Positions 8,486 to 16,793 of a DNA stretch of 64,000 nt are shown in pieces. Source of the stretch: Niveispirillum irakense DSM 11586 (GTDB taxonomy: Bacteria > Pseudomonadota > Alphaproteobacteria > Azospirillales > Azospirillaceae); the NCBI RefSeq assembly GCF_000429645.1, contig NZ_AUCG01000023.1:62001-126000 (forward strand). Direction: 5' to 3'. The stretch's first letter is position 1; each line of letters begins with the position of its first letter. A model generated the notes under the pieces. That model saw only the letters and a program-made list of their open reading frames with translations. It made no database searches and was not told where the DNA came from. Position numbers and translations under genes: made by a program.

Positions 8486-11134
8486 ATGCCCACCCCCGAA
8501 ATCCGCACCACCTGTCCTTATTGCGGCGTTGGCTGTGGCGTGATCGTCAGTGCCACGCGCGATGGCTGGGCTGTGGGTGGTGATCCCGACCATCCCGCCA
8601 ACCAGGGACGTCTCTGCTCCAAGGGGGCGGCCCTGATCGATACTGTTGCGGCGGAGGCCAAAGGCGATGTGCGCCTCACCCAGCCGATGGTCGATGGAAA
8701 CCCCGTCCCCTGGGACAGGGCCATCCGCACCGTGGCCGACCGGTTGTCCGCCACCCTGGCCGACCATGGCCCCGATGCCGTTGCCTTCTACGTCTCCGGC
8801 CAGTTGCTGACGGAGGATTATTATGTCGCCAACAAGCTGATCAAAGGCTTCATCGGCAGCCCGCATATCGACACCAACTCCCGGCTCTGCATGGCCTCCA
8901 CCGTCGCCGGGCATAAACGCGCCTTCGGGGCCGATGTGGTGCCCGGCTGTTATGAGGATCTGGAACTGGCCGATCTGGTGATCTTGGTTGGCTCCAACCT
9001 TGCCTGGTGCCATCCGGTGCTGGCCCAGCGGCTGCGCGCGGCGCGTCAACAGCGCGGCACCCGCGTGGTGTTGATCGACCCGCGCGGCACCGCCAGTTCT
9101 GACCTGGCCGACCTGCATCTGGCGCTCAAACCCGGCAGCGATGTCGCTTTGTTCAACGGCCTGCTGGCCCATCTGGAACAGGCCGGTGCCATCGACCGCG
9201 ACTATGCCCTGCGCCATGTCCAGGGGCTGGAAGCAGCGCTGGACGCAGCATACGCGGATGCCGCCGATGTGGCGGAAAGCTGCAACCTGGACCCCGCCGA
9301 CCTTGCCACCTTCTACGACTGGTTCACCACTACGCCGCGCACCGTCACCGTGTTCAGCCAAGGCGTGAACCAGTCGTCGCGCGGGACGGACAAGGTGAAT
9401 GCCATCCTGAATGTGCATCTGGCCACGGGTCGGGTGGGCAAGCCGGGTTCCAGCCCCTTTTCCGTCACCGGCCAGCCCAACGCCATGGGCGGGCGGGAGG
9501 TGGGGGGGCTGGCCAACCAGTTGGCGGCCCATATGAACCCCGATTATCCGCTGGATGTGGAACGGCTGCGCCGGTTCTGGAAGGCACCGGCTTTGAAGGG
9601 CGGCCAGGGCTTGAAGGCGGTGGACATGTTTCGCGCCATCCGCGACGGGCGGATCAAGGCGCTGTGGATCATGGCGACCAACCCCGCCGTCAGCCTGCCG
9701 GAATCCGATCTGGTACGCGAGGCGCTGGCCTTGTGCCCCACGGTAATCGTCTCCGATATCGTTGATGATACAGACAGCCTGCACCATGCCCATATCCGCC
9801 TGCCGGCGCTGGGCTGGGGGGAGAAGGACGGCACCGTTACCAATTCTGAACGCCGTATTTCCCGCCAGCGCCCCTTCCGCGTCGGACCGGGGGAGGCAAA
9901 ACCCGATTGGTGGATCATGACCCAGGTGGCCAGGGCCATGGGCTTTGGGACGGCCTTCCCCTATCGCACGGCGGTGGAGATTTTCCGCGAACATGCCGCC
10001 CTGTCGGATTTTGAGAATGATGGCTTGCGCGCCTTTGATATCGGCGCCATGGCGCGGGTACGGGACGGCGATTACCAGCAGATGGCCCCCTTCCAATGGC
10101 CGCTGCCGGCGGGGGCCAAGCGGGGGACCGACCGGCTTTATGGCGACGGGCGGTTCAGCCACACCAATGGCAAGGCCCGCATGATCGCTGTGCGCCAGCA
10201 GGCCCCGGTGGAACGCGCCTCCCTGCGCTTTCCGCTGATTGCCAATACCGGGCGTTACCGCGACCAGTGGCACACCATGACCCGCACCGGGCTGGCCCCC
10301 CGCCTGTCGGCCCACCGGCCTGAACCGCTGCTGGAGATCAATCCGCAGGATGCGCTGGCCGCTGACCTGATGGAGGGCGACATCGCCCGTGTCACCAGCC
10401 TGCAGGGCGCCGTGCTGATGCGGGTGGCGGTGACGGAGGCACAAGCCCAGGGGCAGATATTCCTGCCCATGCATTGGAACGACCTTTACGCCAGCCATGG
10501 CGGGATCGGACGGCTGTTCGCCGGCCATGTCGATCCCATTTCCGGCCAGCCGGAAAGCAAGCATGTGCCGGTACGGGTGGAACGGCTGGTCACCCAATGG
10601 CAGGCCCTGCTGATGACCAGCCGCCCGCTGGACCTGTCCAACGTCTCCTATTGGGTCCGCCGGGATGCCGGCCCCTGCCAGCATTACCGGCTGGCGGGAG
10701 ATGCCCCGCCTGCCCTGGCAGGGCTGGAAGATTGTGAACATCTGGAATTCACCGATCCTGCCCGCGCGCTCACCCGCCATGCCTGGCTGGAAAAGGGCCG
10801 GCTCGTGGCCTGCCTGTTCGCCGCCCCCGATCTGCCCAGCCTGGCCACCGACTGGCTGACCGGCCTGTTCACCCAGCCCAGCCTGTCACCGACGGATCGC
10901 GCCCGGCTGCTGGCCGGGCGGCCGCCGGAGGCCGATGCCTGTGCCACGAAAGGTGCGCTGATCTGCGCCTGCAACAATGTTGGCCGCAATGCCATCGACG
11001 CCGCCATCCGCAGCGGGAACGCCTGCACGACCGCCGAGGTCAGCCGTCTGACCGGGGCCGGCACCGGCTGCGGTTCCTGCCTGCCCGAGATCAAGGAGAT
11101 TTTGCGCCATGTCGCACCTGTCGCCGCTGCCTGA
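8486..11134 (+). CDS. nasA: assimilatory nitrate reductase catalytic subunit NasA (Mo-bisMGD)
   Basis: 882 residues. The N-terminal CPYCGVGCGV plus LCSKG bind a [4Fe-4S] cluster. The molybdopterin oxidoreductase core follows (about 60-560) with the SRLCMAS segment expected at the Mo site, then the MGD-binding C domain (about 600-720). At the C-terminus a BFD-like [2Fe-2S] domain (ICACNN at about 827, GCGSC at about 862) should receive electrons from a reductase. There is no signal peptide, so the enzyme is cytoplasmic and assimilatory. It stands 186 bases after nirD and overlaps cysG by 26 bases. A separate NasB-type flavoprotein is not seen here. Confidence 0.95.
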   Translation: MPTPEIRTTCPYCGVGCGVIVSATRDGWAVGGDPDHPANQGRLCSKGAALIDTVAAEAKGDVRLTQPMVDGNPVPWDRAIRTVADRLSATLADHGPDAVAFYVSGQLLTEDYYVANKLIKGFIGSPHIDTNSRLCMASTVAGHKRAFGADVVPGCYEDLELADLVILVGSNLAWCHPVLAQRLRAARQQRGTRVVLIDPRGTASSDLADLHLALKPGSDVALFNGLLAHLEQAGAIDRDYALRHVQGLEAALDAAYADAADVAESCNLDPADLATFYDWFTTTPRTVTVFSQGVNQSSRGTDKVNAILNVHLATGRVGKPGSSPFSVTGQPNAMGGREVGGLANQLAAHMNPDYPLDVERLRRFWKAPALKGGQGLKAVDMFRAIRDGRIKALWIMATNPAVSLPESDLVREALALCPTVIVSDIVDDTDSLHHAHIRLPALGWGEKDGTVTNSERRISRQRPFRVGPGEAKPDWWIMTQVARAMGFGTAFPYRTAVEIFREHAALSDFENDGLRAFDIGAMARVRDGDYQQMAPFQWPLPAGAKRGTDRLYGDGRFSHTNGKARMIAVRQQAPVERASLRFPLIANTGRYRDQWHTMTRTGLAPRLSAHRPEPLLEINPQDALAADLMEGDIARVTSLQGAVLMRVAVTEAQAQGQIFLPMHWNDLYASHGGIGRLFAGHVDPISGQPESKHVPVRVERLVTQWQALLMTSRPLDLSNVSYWVRRDAGPCQHYRLAGDAPPALAGLEDCEHLEFTDPARALTRHAWLEKGRLVACLFAAPDLPSLATDWLTGLFTQPSLSPTDRARLLAGRPPEADACATKGALICACNNVGRNAIDAAIRSGNACTTAEVSRLTGAGTGCGSCLPEIKEILRHVAPVAAA

Positions 11135-12695
11135 CCGGGCCGACCCCATGCCCTATTTCCCCATCTTCCTGGACCTGCGCGGACGGGTCGTGCTGCTGGT
11201 CGGCGGTGGGGAGGCCGCCGCCAGCAAGGCGCGGCTGCTGATCCGTGCTGGCGCCGATATCTTTCTTGTCGCTGAGAATTTATCGCCTGAAATGGCGGAA
11301 CTGGTGGAGCAGGGTGCCATTTCCCGGATTGAACAGCGGTTTCGGCCCGGCCTGCTGGATGGTGCCACGCTTGCCTTCGACGGGGCTGGTGATGCTGAAC
11401 TGACGGATCGCCTCCGCGCTGCCGCCTTTTCCCGCAATGTGCCGGTGAATGTCATCGACGTGCCGGACCAGTGCGATTTCACCGTGCCGGCCATTCTGGA
11501 CCGGTCACCGATCATCGTCGCTATTTCCACCGGGGGCGGCGCGCCGGCATTGGCGCGGAATATCCGGCAGCGGCTGGAACTGGCCATTCCCGCCTCTTAC
11601 GCCGGGATCGCCCGTGCCGCCGCCCACTGCCGTAAGCGGGTCCGTTCTGCCCTGGACGGGTTCCGGGACCGGCAGCGTTTTTGGGACGCGCTTTTTACCG
11701 ATGACCGGCTTATGGGCTTGCCGGAAGCTGCCGCCATCGAGGCCATTGAAGCGGCCCTGACAAAGCCGGAAAATGAGCCCCCCGCCGGATCGGTCACCCT
11801 GGTCGGTGCCGGTCCCGGCGATCCCGGCCTGCTGACCGTAAAGGCCGTGCAGGCCATCGCCACCGCCGATGTGATCCTGCATGATGCGCTGGTGCCCGAT
11901 GCCATCCTGGCACTGGCCCGCCGGGAAACGCGGCTGATCTCCGTCGGCAAGCGCGCCGGTTGCCGCTCCGTGCCGCAGGAATTCACCAACCGGCTGATGG
12001 CGAGCGAGGCTAAGCGGGGCCTGCGCGTCGTGCGGCTGAAAGGGGGGGACCCTTTCATCTTCGGTCGGGCGGGAGAAGAAGCCGCGTTCCTGCGTGAGCA
12101 GGGCGTGAGCGTGGAGATCATTCCCGGCATCACCGCAGCCATGGGGGCCGCGGCCCAGTTGGGCATCCCCCTTACCCATCGCGGTGTCGCCCGGTCGCTG
12201 CGCATCGTCACCGCCCATTGCCGGACGGATGAGGAAACCGACCTGATCGACTGGCACAGCCTTGCCGATGCCAACACGACCCTGACGCTTTACATGGGCC
12301 GGGACCGGTTGCCTATGATCGTCGCTGATCTGATGGCGGCGGGATTGCCGCCCGACACCCCCGCGGCCCTGGTCGCTGACGCGACCCGCCCGGCCATGAA
12401 GGTCTGGTATGGGGCGCTGGCCGGGTTGCCCGCCCTCACCGCAACGGACGATAATAAGGCACCCTCCTTGATCCTGGTCGGCAAGGCAGTGGCGCTGGCG
12501 CCGGGCTGGTCAACGGGGCAGCCTATGCTGGTGGATCCACCGGATAGGGCGTTTTGCCAGAGCTTTTGGGAACAGCCTTTGTCAACAGGGCTTGGGGCGC
12601 GGCAAATCCTCAGCAATGGCCAGAAGGGCGTCGGGCTTCACGACGACGATTTGCTGGCGCCCGCCCGCGGTCAAACCATCACTTTCCCATGCTGA
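11109..12695 (+). CDS. cysG: siroheme synthase CysG (dehydrogenase/ferrochelatase plus uroporphyrinogen-III methyltransferase)
   Basis: 528 residues. The N-terminal precorrin-2 dehydrogenase/ferrochelatase (about 14-220; VLLVGGGEAAASKARLL) is followed by the SUMT domain (about 228-470; VTLVGAGPGDPGLLT, RLKGGDPFIFGRAGEE, GITAAMGAAAQLGIPLTHR). It makes siroheme for NirB, which explains its place in the operon. AAGGAG 10 bases before ATG 11109 supports that start, which lies inside nasA. The last 50 or so residues extend past the usual CysG end and lie antisense to the end of the convergent regulator gene (114 bases of overlap). Confidence 0.95.
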   Translation: MSHLSPLPDRADPMPYFPIFLDLRGRVVLLVGGGEAAASKARLLIRAGADIFLVAENLSPEMAELVEQGAISRIEQRFRPGLLDGATLAFDGAGDAELTDRLRAAAFSRNVPVNVIDVPDQCDFTVPAILDRSPIIVAISTGGGAPALARNIRQRLELAIPASYAGIARAAAHCRKRVRSALDGFRDRQRFWDALFTDDRLMGLPEAAAIEAIEAALTKPENEPPAGSVTLVGAGPGDPGLLTVKAVQAIATADVILHDALVPDAILALARRETRLISVGKRAGCRSVPQEFTNRLMASEAKRGLRVVRLKGGDPFIFGRAGEEAAFLREQGVSVEIIPGITAAMGAAAQLGIPLTHRGVARSLRIVTAHCRTDEETDLIDWHSLADANTTLTLYMGRDRLPMIVADLMAAGLPPDTPAALVADATRPAMKVWYGALAGLPALTATDDNKAPSLILVGKAVALAPGWSTGQPMLVDPPDRAFCQSFWEQPLSTGLGARQILSNGQKGVGLHDDDLLAPARGQTITFPC

Positions 12696-13295
12696 AAGGA
12701 TGCGGCTGACCGTATGCAAGGTCGTGCCTGTCATCTCCGCCAGATCCTGGCGGGAGAGAGGAAAACTGATCTCCACCCCGTCGGACACTGCGCGGCCCGC
12801 CTGTTGGGCCAGACGCAACAAGGCATAGGCCACTCTCCGTTCGACCCGCTGGGTGGAAAGCTGCCGCACGCGCGTCTGCAGGTCTTCCAGCCGGTCACCC
12901 AACATTGCCATGGTGTTCATGGCGATCTGCGGATAAGTCAGCATCAGATTTTTCATCGTATCAACTGACCAGAGCAATTCCACGCTATCGGTGACGGCGA
13001 CCGCATCCCCAGGATAACCGGCCAGAAACATGGCCAGCGTCCCATACATCTCTCCCGGTCCAACGAACTGAACCAGCATCTGCTGACCATCCAATGTCGT
13101 GTGCTGGATCTTGATGCGGCCATCAATCAAGGCATGGCAGGTGGTTGCCTGGTCGCCCTGCTTGAATACCGTCCCCCCTTTTGGGACGTGGCGTGCCTGA
13201 CCATGCTCCATCACAGCCTGTAATGCGGCCGCATCCAGCCCGGCGAACATGCGCATCGGTTTCAGCAGGGAGGGGTCGGGTTTCAGCTTGTCCAT
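12582..13295 (-). CDS. Crp/Fnr-family regulator, Dnr/NnrR type (first of two)
   Basis: 237 residues: cyclic-nucleotide-binding-like beta barrel (about 20-130), dimer helix (about 125-150), winged helix (about 160-225) with recognition helix RQDLAEMTGTTLHTVSRILSAWE. It has none of the N-terminal cysteines that hold the FNR cluster, so a heme/NO-sensing Dnr or NnrR role is likely. It is closely related in sequence to the regulator at 19990. ATG 13295 with AAGGA upstream is preferred to an in-frame GTG at 13313. An FNR-type box at 13434-13447 lies upstream. Its 3' end overlaps cysG tail to tail. Confidence 0.88.
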   Translation of the reverse strand: MDKLKPDPSLLKPMRMFAGLDAAALQAVMEHGQARHVPKGGTVFKQGDQATTCHALIDGRIKIQHTTLDGQQMLVQFVGPGEMYGTLAMFLAGYPGDAVAVTDSVELLWSVDTMKNLMLTYPQIAMNTMAMLGDRLEDLQTRVRQLSTQRVERRVAYALLRLAQQAGRAVSDGVEISFPLSRQDLAEMTGTTLHTVSRILSAWESDGLTAGGRQQIVVVKPDALLAIAEDLPRPKPC

Positions 13296-13433
13296 TGCTT
13301 CCTTGTTCTCCACAAGCGGGTGCCCTTTTCGGCGATCCCGGTTTGCTTATCCGATCATGGGGCGGTGCAGTGCATCTTTGATATCTCATTCATGTTTATT
13401 GGGTGAATGATATGGGGGCTGTTTCAAATAAAT

Positions 13434-13447
13434 TTGATCCACATCAA
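13434..13447. promoter_or_regulatory. FNR/FixK-type box
   Basis: TTGATCCACATCAA is a perfect TTGAT-N4-ATCAA palindrome, extended to ATTTGAT/ATCAAAT. It is the only box of this exact FNR class that I found in the denitrification region. It is centred 145 bases before the minus-strand regulator start and 230 bases before the plus-strand gene at 13671. It most likely drives the regulator. Confidence 0.8.
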
Positions 13448-13597
13448 ATATTTCACCCGAATACAGGGGACTATTTTCTGAAAATTGATAAAATCTCTGT
13501 ATCCATTTGCTATTTATCAAAAAATATTATTGGCGGTTTTACTCTCACTGGGCGGGCGGGCTATGTGACGATGTAAGGCGGGATACAGCCGCGGAGT
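13448..13597. other. AT-rich divergent intergenic stretch
   Basis: This stretch between the FNR box and the Dnr box holds no convincing gene. It contains an inverted repeat TTGATAAA (13485-13492) with TTTATCAA about 18 bases downstream, which may be a further regulator site, and is much richer in A+T than its surroundings. Confidence 0.4.
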
Positions 13598-13611
13598 TTG
13601 CCAAAGCGCAA
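13598..13611. promoter_or_regulatory. Dnr/NnrR box upstream of the RIC operon
   Basis: TTGCCAAAGCGCAA, centred 66 bases before ATG 13671. It belongs to the set of seven TTGNN-N4-NNCAA sites described for this region. Confidence 0.7.
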
Positions 13612-13670
13612 GGACGGTGACGATCAAGCCTGTTTGGATAAGCCGCATCCCCATAATGAGGCTTTTCCAG

Positions 13671-13922
13671 ATGAAGACGCAATTCATCCAGTTCCGTCGT
13701 GATGCGGCCCATCTTCTGCTGTTGCAGCACAATGCCATGCTTGGCGCACAGGCCGATGGCTCGGTTATCTGTGCCATTGAGGATTGCCCCGAGGCGCTGC
13801 CCTCCGAGCGGCTGCTGCAACGGCTGCAGGGCCTGTTCCCGACACCGGGCACTACGCGCATCAGTTTTACCGACCTGCCCGAACGCGACGGTGGCTGCTG
13901 CGGCGGCCGGTGCGGTGGCTGA
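13671..13922 (+). CDS. 83-residue protein with C-terminal CCGGRCGG motif, unknown function
   Basis: Small soluble protein beginning MKTQFIQFRRDAAHLLLLQ and ending DGGCCGGRCGG, with two further cysteine-containing turns (CAIEDC). The clustered cysteines suggest metal or NO chemistry, but no family is recognised. ATG 13671 is preferred because the Dnr box then stands at the same distance as in neighbouring units; an upstream in-frame GTG (13617) would overlap the promoter. It is followed 18 bases later by the hemerythrin gene, so the two are cotranscribed. Confidence 0.65.
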   Translation: MKTQFIQFRRDAAHLLLLQHNAMLGAQADGSVICAIEDCPEALPSERLLQRLQGLFPTPGTTRISFTDLPERDGGCCGGRCGG

Positions 13923-13940
13923 AGGAGCCAGAGGAACAAC

Positions 13941-14423
13941 ATGACATCCCTGGCGGAATCCGTATTCCTATCCACTTCGGCTCTGGTCGGTCTGATCCAG
14001 AGCCGTTTCCATGAAGGTCACCGGCGGCAATGGGAAGAATTGCTCTACCTGTCACAGAAGGTGGAGAGCGTCCATGGCCAGCACCCGGACTGTCCCAAGG
14101 GCCTTCACGCCCTGTTGACCCAAGTGGCAGCAGAGCTGGAGGAGCATATGCAGAAGGAGGAGCAAATATTGTTCCCGGCCATGCTGTCCGGTGGCTCCCT
14201 GTTCCTGGCCGGGCCCATCGCCTGCATGGCGGAAGAACATGATCTGTTCGGCGCTCAGTTGCGCCAGATGGCGGCGCTGACGCACAACTTCACACCCCCG
14301 GCCCGCGCCTGTGCCACATGGCGGGCACTCTATAGCAGCCTGCACCATTTTGTGCAGGAGGCGGAAGAGCATGTGCAGTGGGAGAACGACGTCCTGTTTC
14401 CGCGCTTCAATATGCCGATCTGA
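13941..14423 (+). CDS. hemerythrin-domain protein, short RIC (DnrN/YtfE-like) type
   Basis: 160 residues, a four-helix hemerythrin bundle: FHEGHRRQWEEL, LEEHMQKEEQILFPAM, EEHDLFGAQL and HHFVQEAEEHVQWENDVLFPRF supply the His and Glu ligands of a di-iron site. Such proteins repair Fe-S clusters or handle iron under nitrosative stress. The N-terminal ScdA_N domain of full-length YtfE is absent, so this is the short DnrN-like form. It lies in the NO regulon behind the small cysteine protein and ends before a strong hairpin at 14436-14474. Confidence 0.85.
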   Translation: MTSLAESVFLSTSALVGLIQSRFHEGHRRQWEELLYLSQKVESVHGQHPDCPKGLHALLTQVAAELEEHMQKEEQILFPAMLSGGSLFLAGPIACMAEEHDLFGAQLRQMAALTHNFTPPARACATWRALYSSLHHFVQEAEEHVQWENDVLFPRFNMPI

Positions 14424-14435
14424 GTTGTTGAGCCT

Positions 14436-14474
14436 GGGGACACGCGGAGCGGCACCATCCCTCCGCGTGTCCCC
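14436..14474. terminator. hairpin terminator after the RIC operon
   Basis: GGGGACACGCGGAG (14436-14449) pairs perfectly over 14 bases with CTCCGCGTGTCCCC (14461-14474), followed on the plus strand by a weak T-rich run (TTATTGTG). Confidence 0.75.
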
Positions 14475-14516
14475 TTATTGTGTGATGGGTGCGGGCGAAC
14501 TGTAAGGGCTGAGCCT

Positions 14517-14553
14517 GGAAAAAAGAGGGGCACGGCGGCGATGCCCGTGCCCC
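14517..14553 (-). terminator. terminator after nnrS
   Basis: Read on the minus strand, GGGGCACGG (14553-14545) pairs with CCGTGCCCC (14535-14527) and is followed by TCTTTTTT, a typical intrinsic terminator 18 bases past the nnrS stop codon. Confidence 0.75.
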
Positions 14554-14570
14554 CGGGAAGATCGCCCTGC

Positions 14571-15776
14571 TCACCCTGGTCGGCCATCGGCGCGGCGGGA
14601 AACCAGAATGGGTGCATAGATGATGAGAAACAGGATGAAGGCGCCCATCCAGGCGGTCCCGGCAATCCGGTAGGCAATCATCATATCCGGCAGCAACGGG
14701 GCCAGCACCCGGACCAGTACGCCCAGGGTCAGCAGCAGGTACGCCGCGACCGTTGCCTTGGCGGCGACAATCTCCCGCCCGGTATGGCCCAATGCTGCAC
14801 GGCTCATCACAGCCAGGATCATGGTGGCGAAGGCGCCGGCGGTCAACGCATGTATCCAGCTTTGACCGACAGTCAATCCTGTCAGAAGCCATGCAGCTTT
14901 CAGAAACAGGCCGACGGGGATCCAGCCATAAGCCACATGAAGGATGAACAGAATGGGTTGATCCGCCCCTTTCCATCCCCGCCACCGCGCCAGTCGCAGC
15001 CCATTCGCCAAGCCGGCGATAAGGGCAAGTGCCCCCGGCACCCAGCCTTCCGGCTGCAGGATATCGGCCAGCGTCAGTCCCAGCAAAGTGCCCAGGGCCA
15101 GCCGATCCACCCCGCCAAAGGCGGGTATGGCGGCGGGTCTGCCCAGCCGCTTCAACGCACTGCTGGTAAAGGAGGGAACGATCCGTCCGCCGATCAACGC
15201 CACCATGATCAGGACCATGTCGATGGCCAAGACCCGTCCCGTCGCCCAGATCCCTGGCATCCAGCCCAGACGATCCAGATGATAGAGGGCGCTGGCGGTC
15301 GTTAGCATCAGCAGCAACAGCAGCATCACATAGTTACGCCGGTTCCGTGCGCGGATGATGGAGGGCAGCACCATGGCCCCGAGGGCCGGGAAGAAGGCAA
15401 GGTCGATAAGCGCCCCCGGCAATGGTGCCAGTGGCGCGATCGGGTTAAGGGCCAGCCGCCCGGCCAGCCACAGAAGCGTGAGTGCTACCAGTTTGCCGCC
15501 GGCAAATCCCCGTTCCCCGGTCCAGTTTGGCACCGCCGTCAACAGGAAGCCGGCAATGGCGGCCCCGGCAAAGCCGAACAGCATCTCATGGCCATGCCAG
15601 TTGGCAGGCAGGCCCAGACTGTCGGGCCAATGGCCGCTGTGCAGAACATGTAGCCAGAGCGTAAGCAGGATAATGGCATGCAGCCCCGCGGCCAGAAAGA
15701 ACGGGCGGAACCCGTAGGCGAACAAAGCGAGGCGCGCGGGACGGGGACGAAATGTCTCTTCAAAGGGCTGGGTCAT
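14571..15776 (-). CDS. nnrS: NnrS family heme-copper membrane protein
   Basis: 401 residues with about 12 membrane helices. FAYGFRPFFLAAGLHA near the start, LPANWHGHEMLFGFAGAAIAGF and later His-containing helices are typical of NnrS, a heme- and copper-containing membrane protein that relieves nitrosative stress by an unsettled mechanism. ATG 15776 is the likely start; the frame stays open upstream but covers the Dnr box. It is the last gene of the pseudoazurin-norE-norF run and also has its own box at 15834. Confidence 0.92.
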   Translation of the reverse strand: MTQPFEETFRPRPARLALFAYGFRPFFLAAGLHAIILLTLWLHVLHSGHWPDSLGLPANWHGHEMLFGFAGAAIAGFLLTAVPNWTGERGFAGGKLVALTLLWLAGRLALNPIAPLAPLPGALIDLAFFPALGAMVLPSIIRARNRRNYVMLLLLLMLTTASALYHLDRLGWMPGIWATGRVLAIDMVLIMVALIGGRIVPSFTSSALKRLGRPAAIPAFGGVDRLALGTLLGLTLADILQPEGWVPGALALIAGLANGLRLARWRGWKGADQPILFILHVAYGWIPVGLFLKAAWLLTGLTVGQSWIHALTAGAFATMILAVMSRAALGHTGREIVAAKATVAAYLLLTLGVLVRVLAPLLPDMMIAYRIAGTAWMGAFILFLIIYAPILVSRRADGRPG

Positions 15777-15833
15777 GGCGGCGATACCTTTTACTGCGTC
15801 CACCCTTTTTACCGCCGTCAAAAGGCGCTGGCG

Positions 15834-15847
15834 TTGTGCCGGCACAA
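15834..15847. promoter_or_regulatory. Dnr/NnrR box upstream of nnrS
   Basis: TTGTGCCGGCACAA, a perfect 14-bp palindrome centred 64 bases before the nnrS ATG. Confidence 0.7.
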
Positions 15848-15903
15848 ACAACCGGCATTGAGGTTTTGGTTGGTGGGTGATTTTGCAGCCCTGCCGTAAA
15901 GGC

Positions 15904-16155
15904 TTATCCGCCGATCCCTGTCAGCCTGTGCAGCAGGAACAGGCAACCGATGAGTGCCGTAAAAAAGGAACCGAAAGCGATTTGCCAGGGACGTCCTGCG
16001 TGACGCATCTCGGCGAAAACCAGCAGGACGATCATCACCTTGGCGAAGGTGAGGCCGAAAACCAGGGCGGCGGCACTGGCGGGAAGGGCACTGGCGATCA
16101 TGGACAGGCCGGTCAGGCCGAGCAATGTGATGGCGGCGATATGGATGGCACGCAT
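15904..16155 (-). CDS. norF: NorF-like small membrane protein
   Basis: 83 residues with three membrane helices, of the cytochrome c oxidase subunit IV-like type (MIVLLVFAEMRHAGRPW). With NorE it forms the accessory pair found beside many cNor operons, needed for full NO reductase activity but not catalytic. It begins 4 bases after the norE stop codon. Confidence 0.78.
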   Translation of the reverse strand: MRAIHIAAITLLGLTGLSMIASALPASAAALVFGLTFAKVMIVLLVFAEMRHAGRPWQIAFGSFFTALIGCLFLLHRLTGIGG

Positions 16156-16159
16156 CAGG

Positions 16160-16756
16160 TCACCGGATGATATAGAGGGTGGGGAAGATCATCAGCCAGA
16201 TCAGATCGGTGAAATGCCAATACCGGGCATAGTCCGCCAGAGAGTGCTTTTGCGATTTCAGGAAGGACAAGCCGAACAGCGCCAACCCCAAAGCCACATG
16301 CAGTGCGTGGAAACCTGTGATCAGGTAGTAGATTTGGGCGAATGCGGCCTCATAATCGAACCTTTCAATGCTGATGGTATATTCCTGGATTTTAAAGACC
16401 AGGAACAGAAGGCCGCAAGCCATGGCGCCGATCAGTGCCGGCGCGGAGCGGCGGCCTTCCTGCTGGCGCTCCACGGCGGTGGCGGCAAGCCAGCCGCTGA
16501 TGATCAGGGCAAACGTTTCCAGGATGGCGGGCGCGACCGCCAGCATCGACTGGCCTTCAACAAAAGCTTCCCTGTTCAGCAGCTTCATCACGCCAAAGCC
16601 GATCAGCAAGCCTGAAAAAACCAGCAGATCGCCGATGATGAAGATCCACATCATGACATTGCCGGGGATATCCCCCTGATCGGCAAGGGTGATTTCAGCA
16701 GCATTCTGCCCCCCGTTTGCTGGAAAGGGGGCCGGTGCGGAAAGGGGTGAAGACAT
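16160..16756 (-). CDS. norE: NorE-like protein (cytochrome c oxidase subunit III family)
   Basis: 198 residues, five membrane helices of the heme-copper oxidase subunit III family. Marks are GNVMMWIFIIGDLLVFSGLLIGF, ITGFHALHVALGL and YWHFTDLIWLMIF. No catalytic subunits I/II of an oxidase are next to it, and norF follows, so it is assigned to NO reductase maturation. ATG 16756 follows GGAGA; upstream in-frame sequence is antisense-like and overlaps the preceding gene. Confidence 0.85.
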   Translation of the reverse strand: MSSPLSAPAPFPANGGQNAAEITLADQGDIPGNVMMWIFIIGDLLVFSGLLIGFGVMKLLNREAFVEGQSMLAVAPAILETFALIISGWLAATAVERQQEGRRSAPALIGAMACGLLFLVFKIQEYTISIERFDYEAAFAQIYYLITGFHALHVALGLALFGLSFLKSQKHSLADYARYWHFTDLIWLMIFPTLYIIR

Positions 16757-16793
16757 GAGGGATCTCCGGCACTGCCGCGCGGGAACGGATGGG

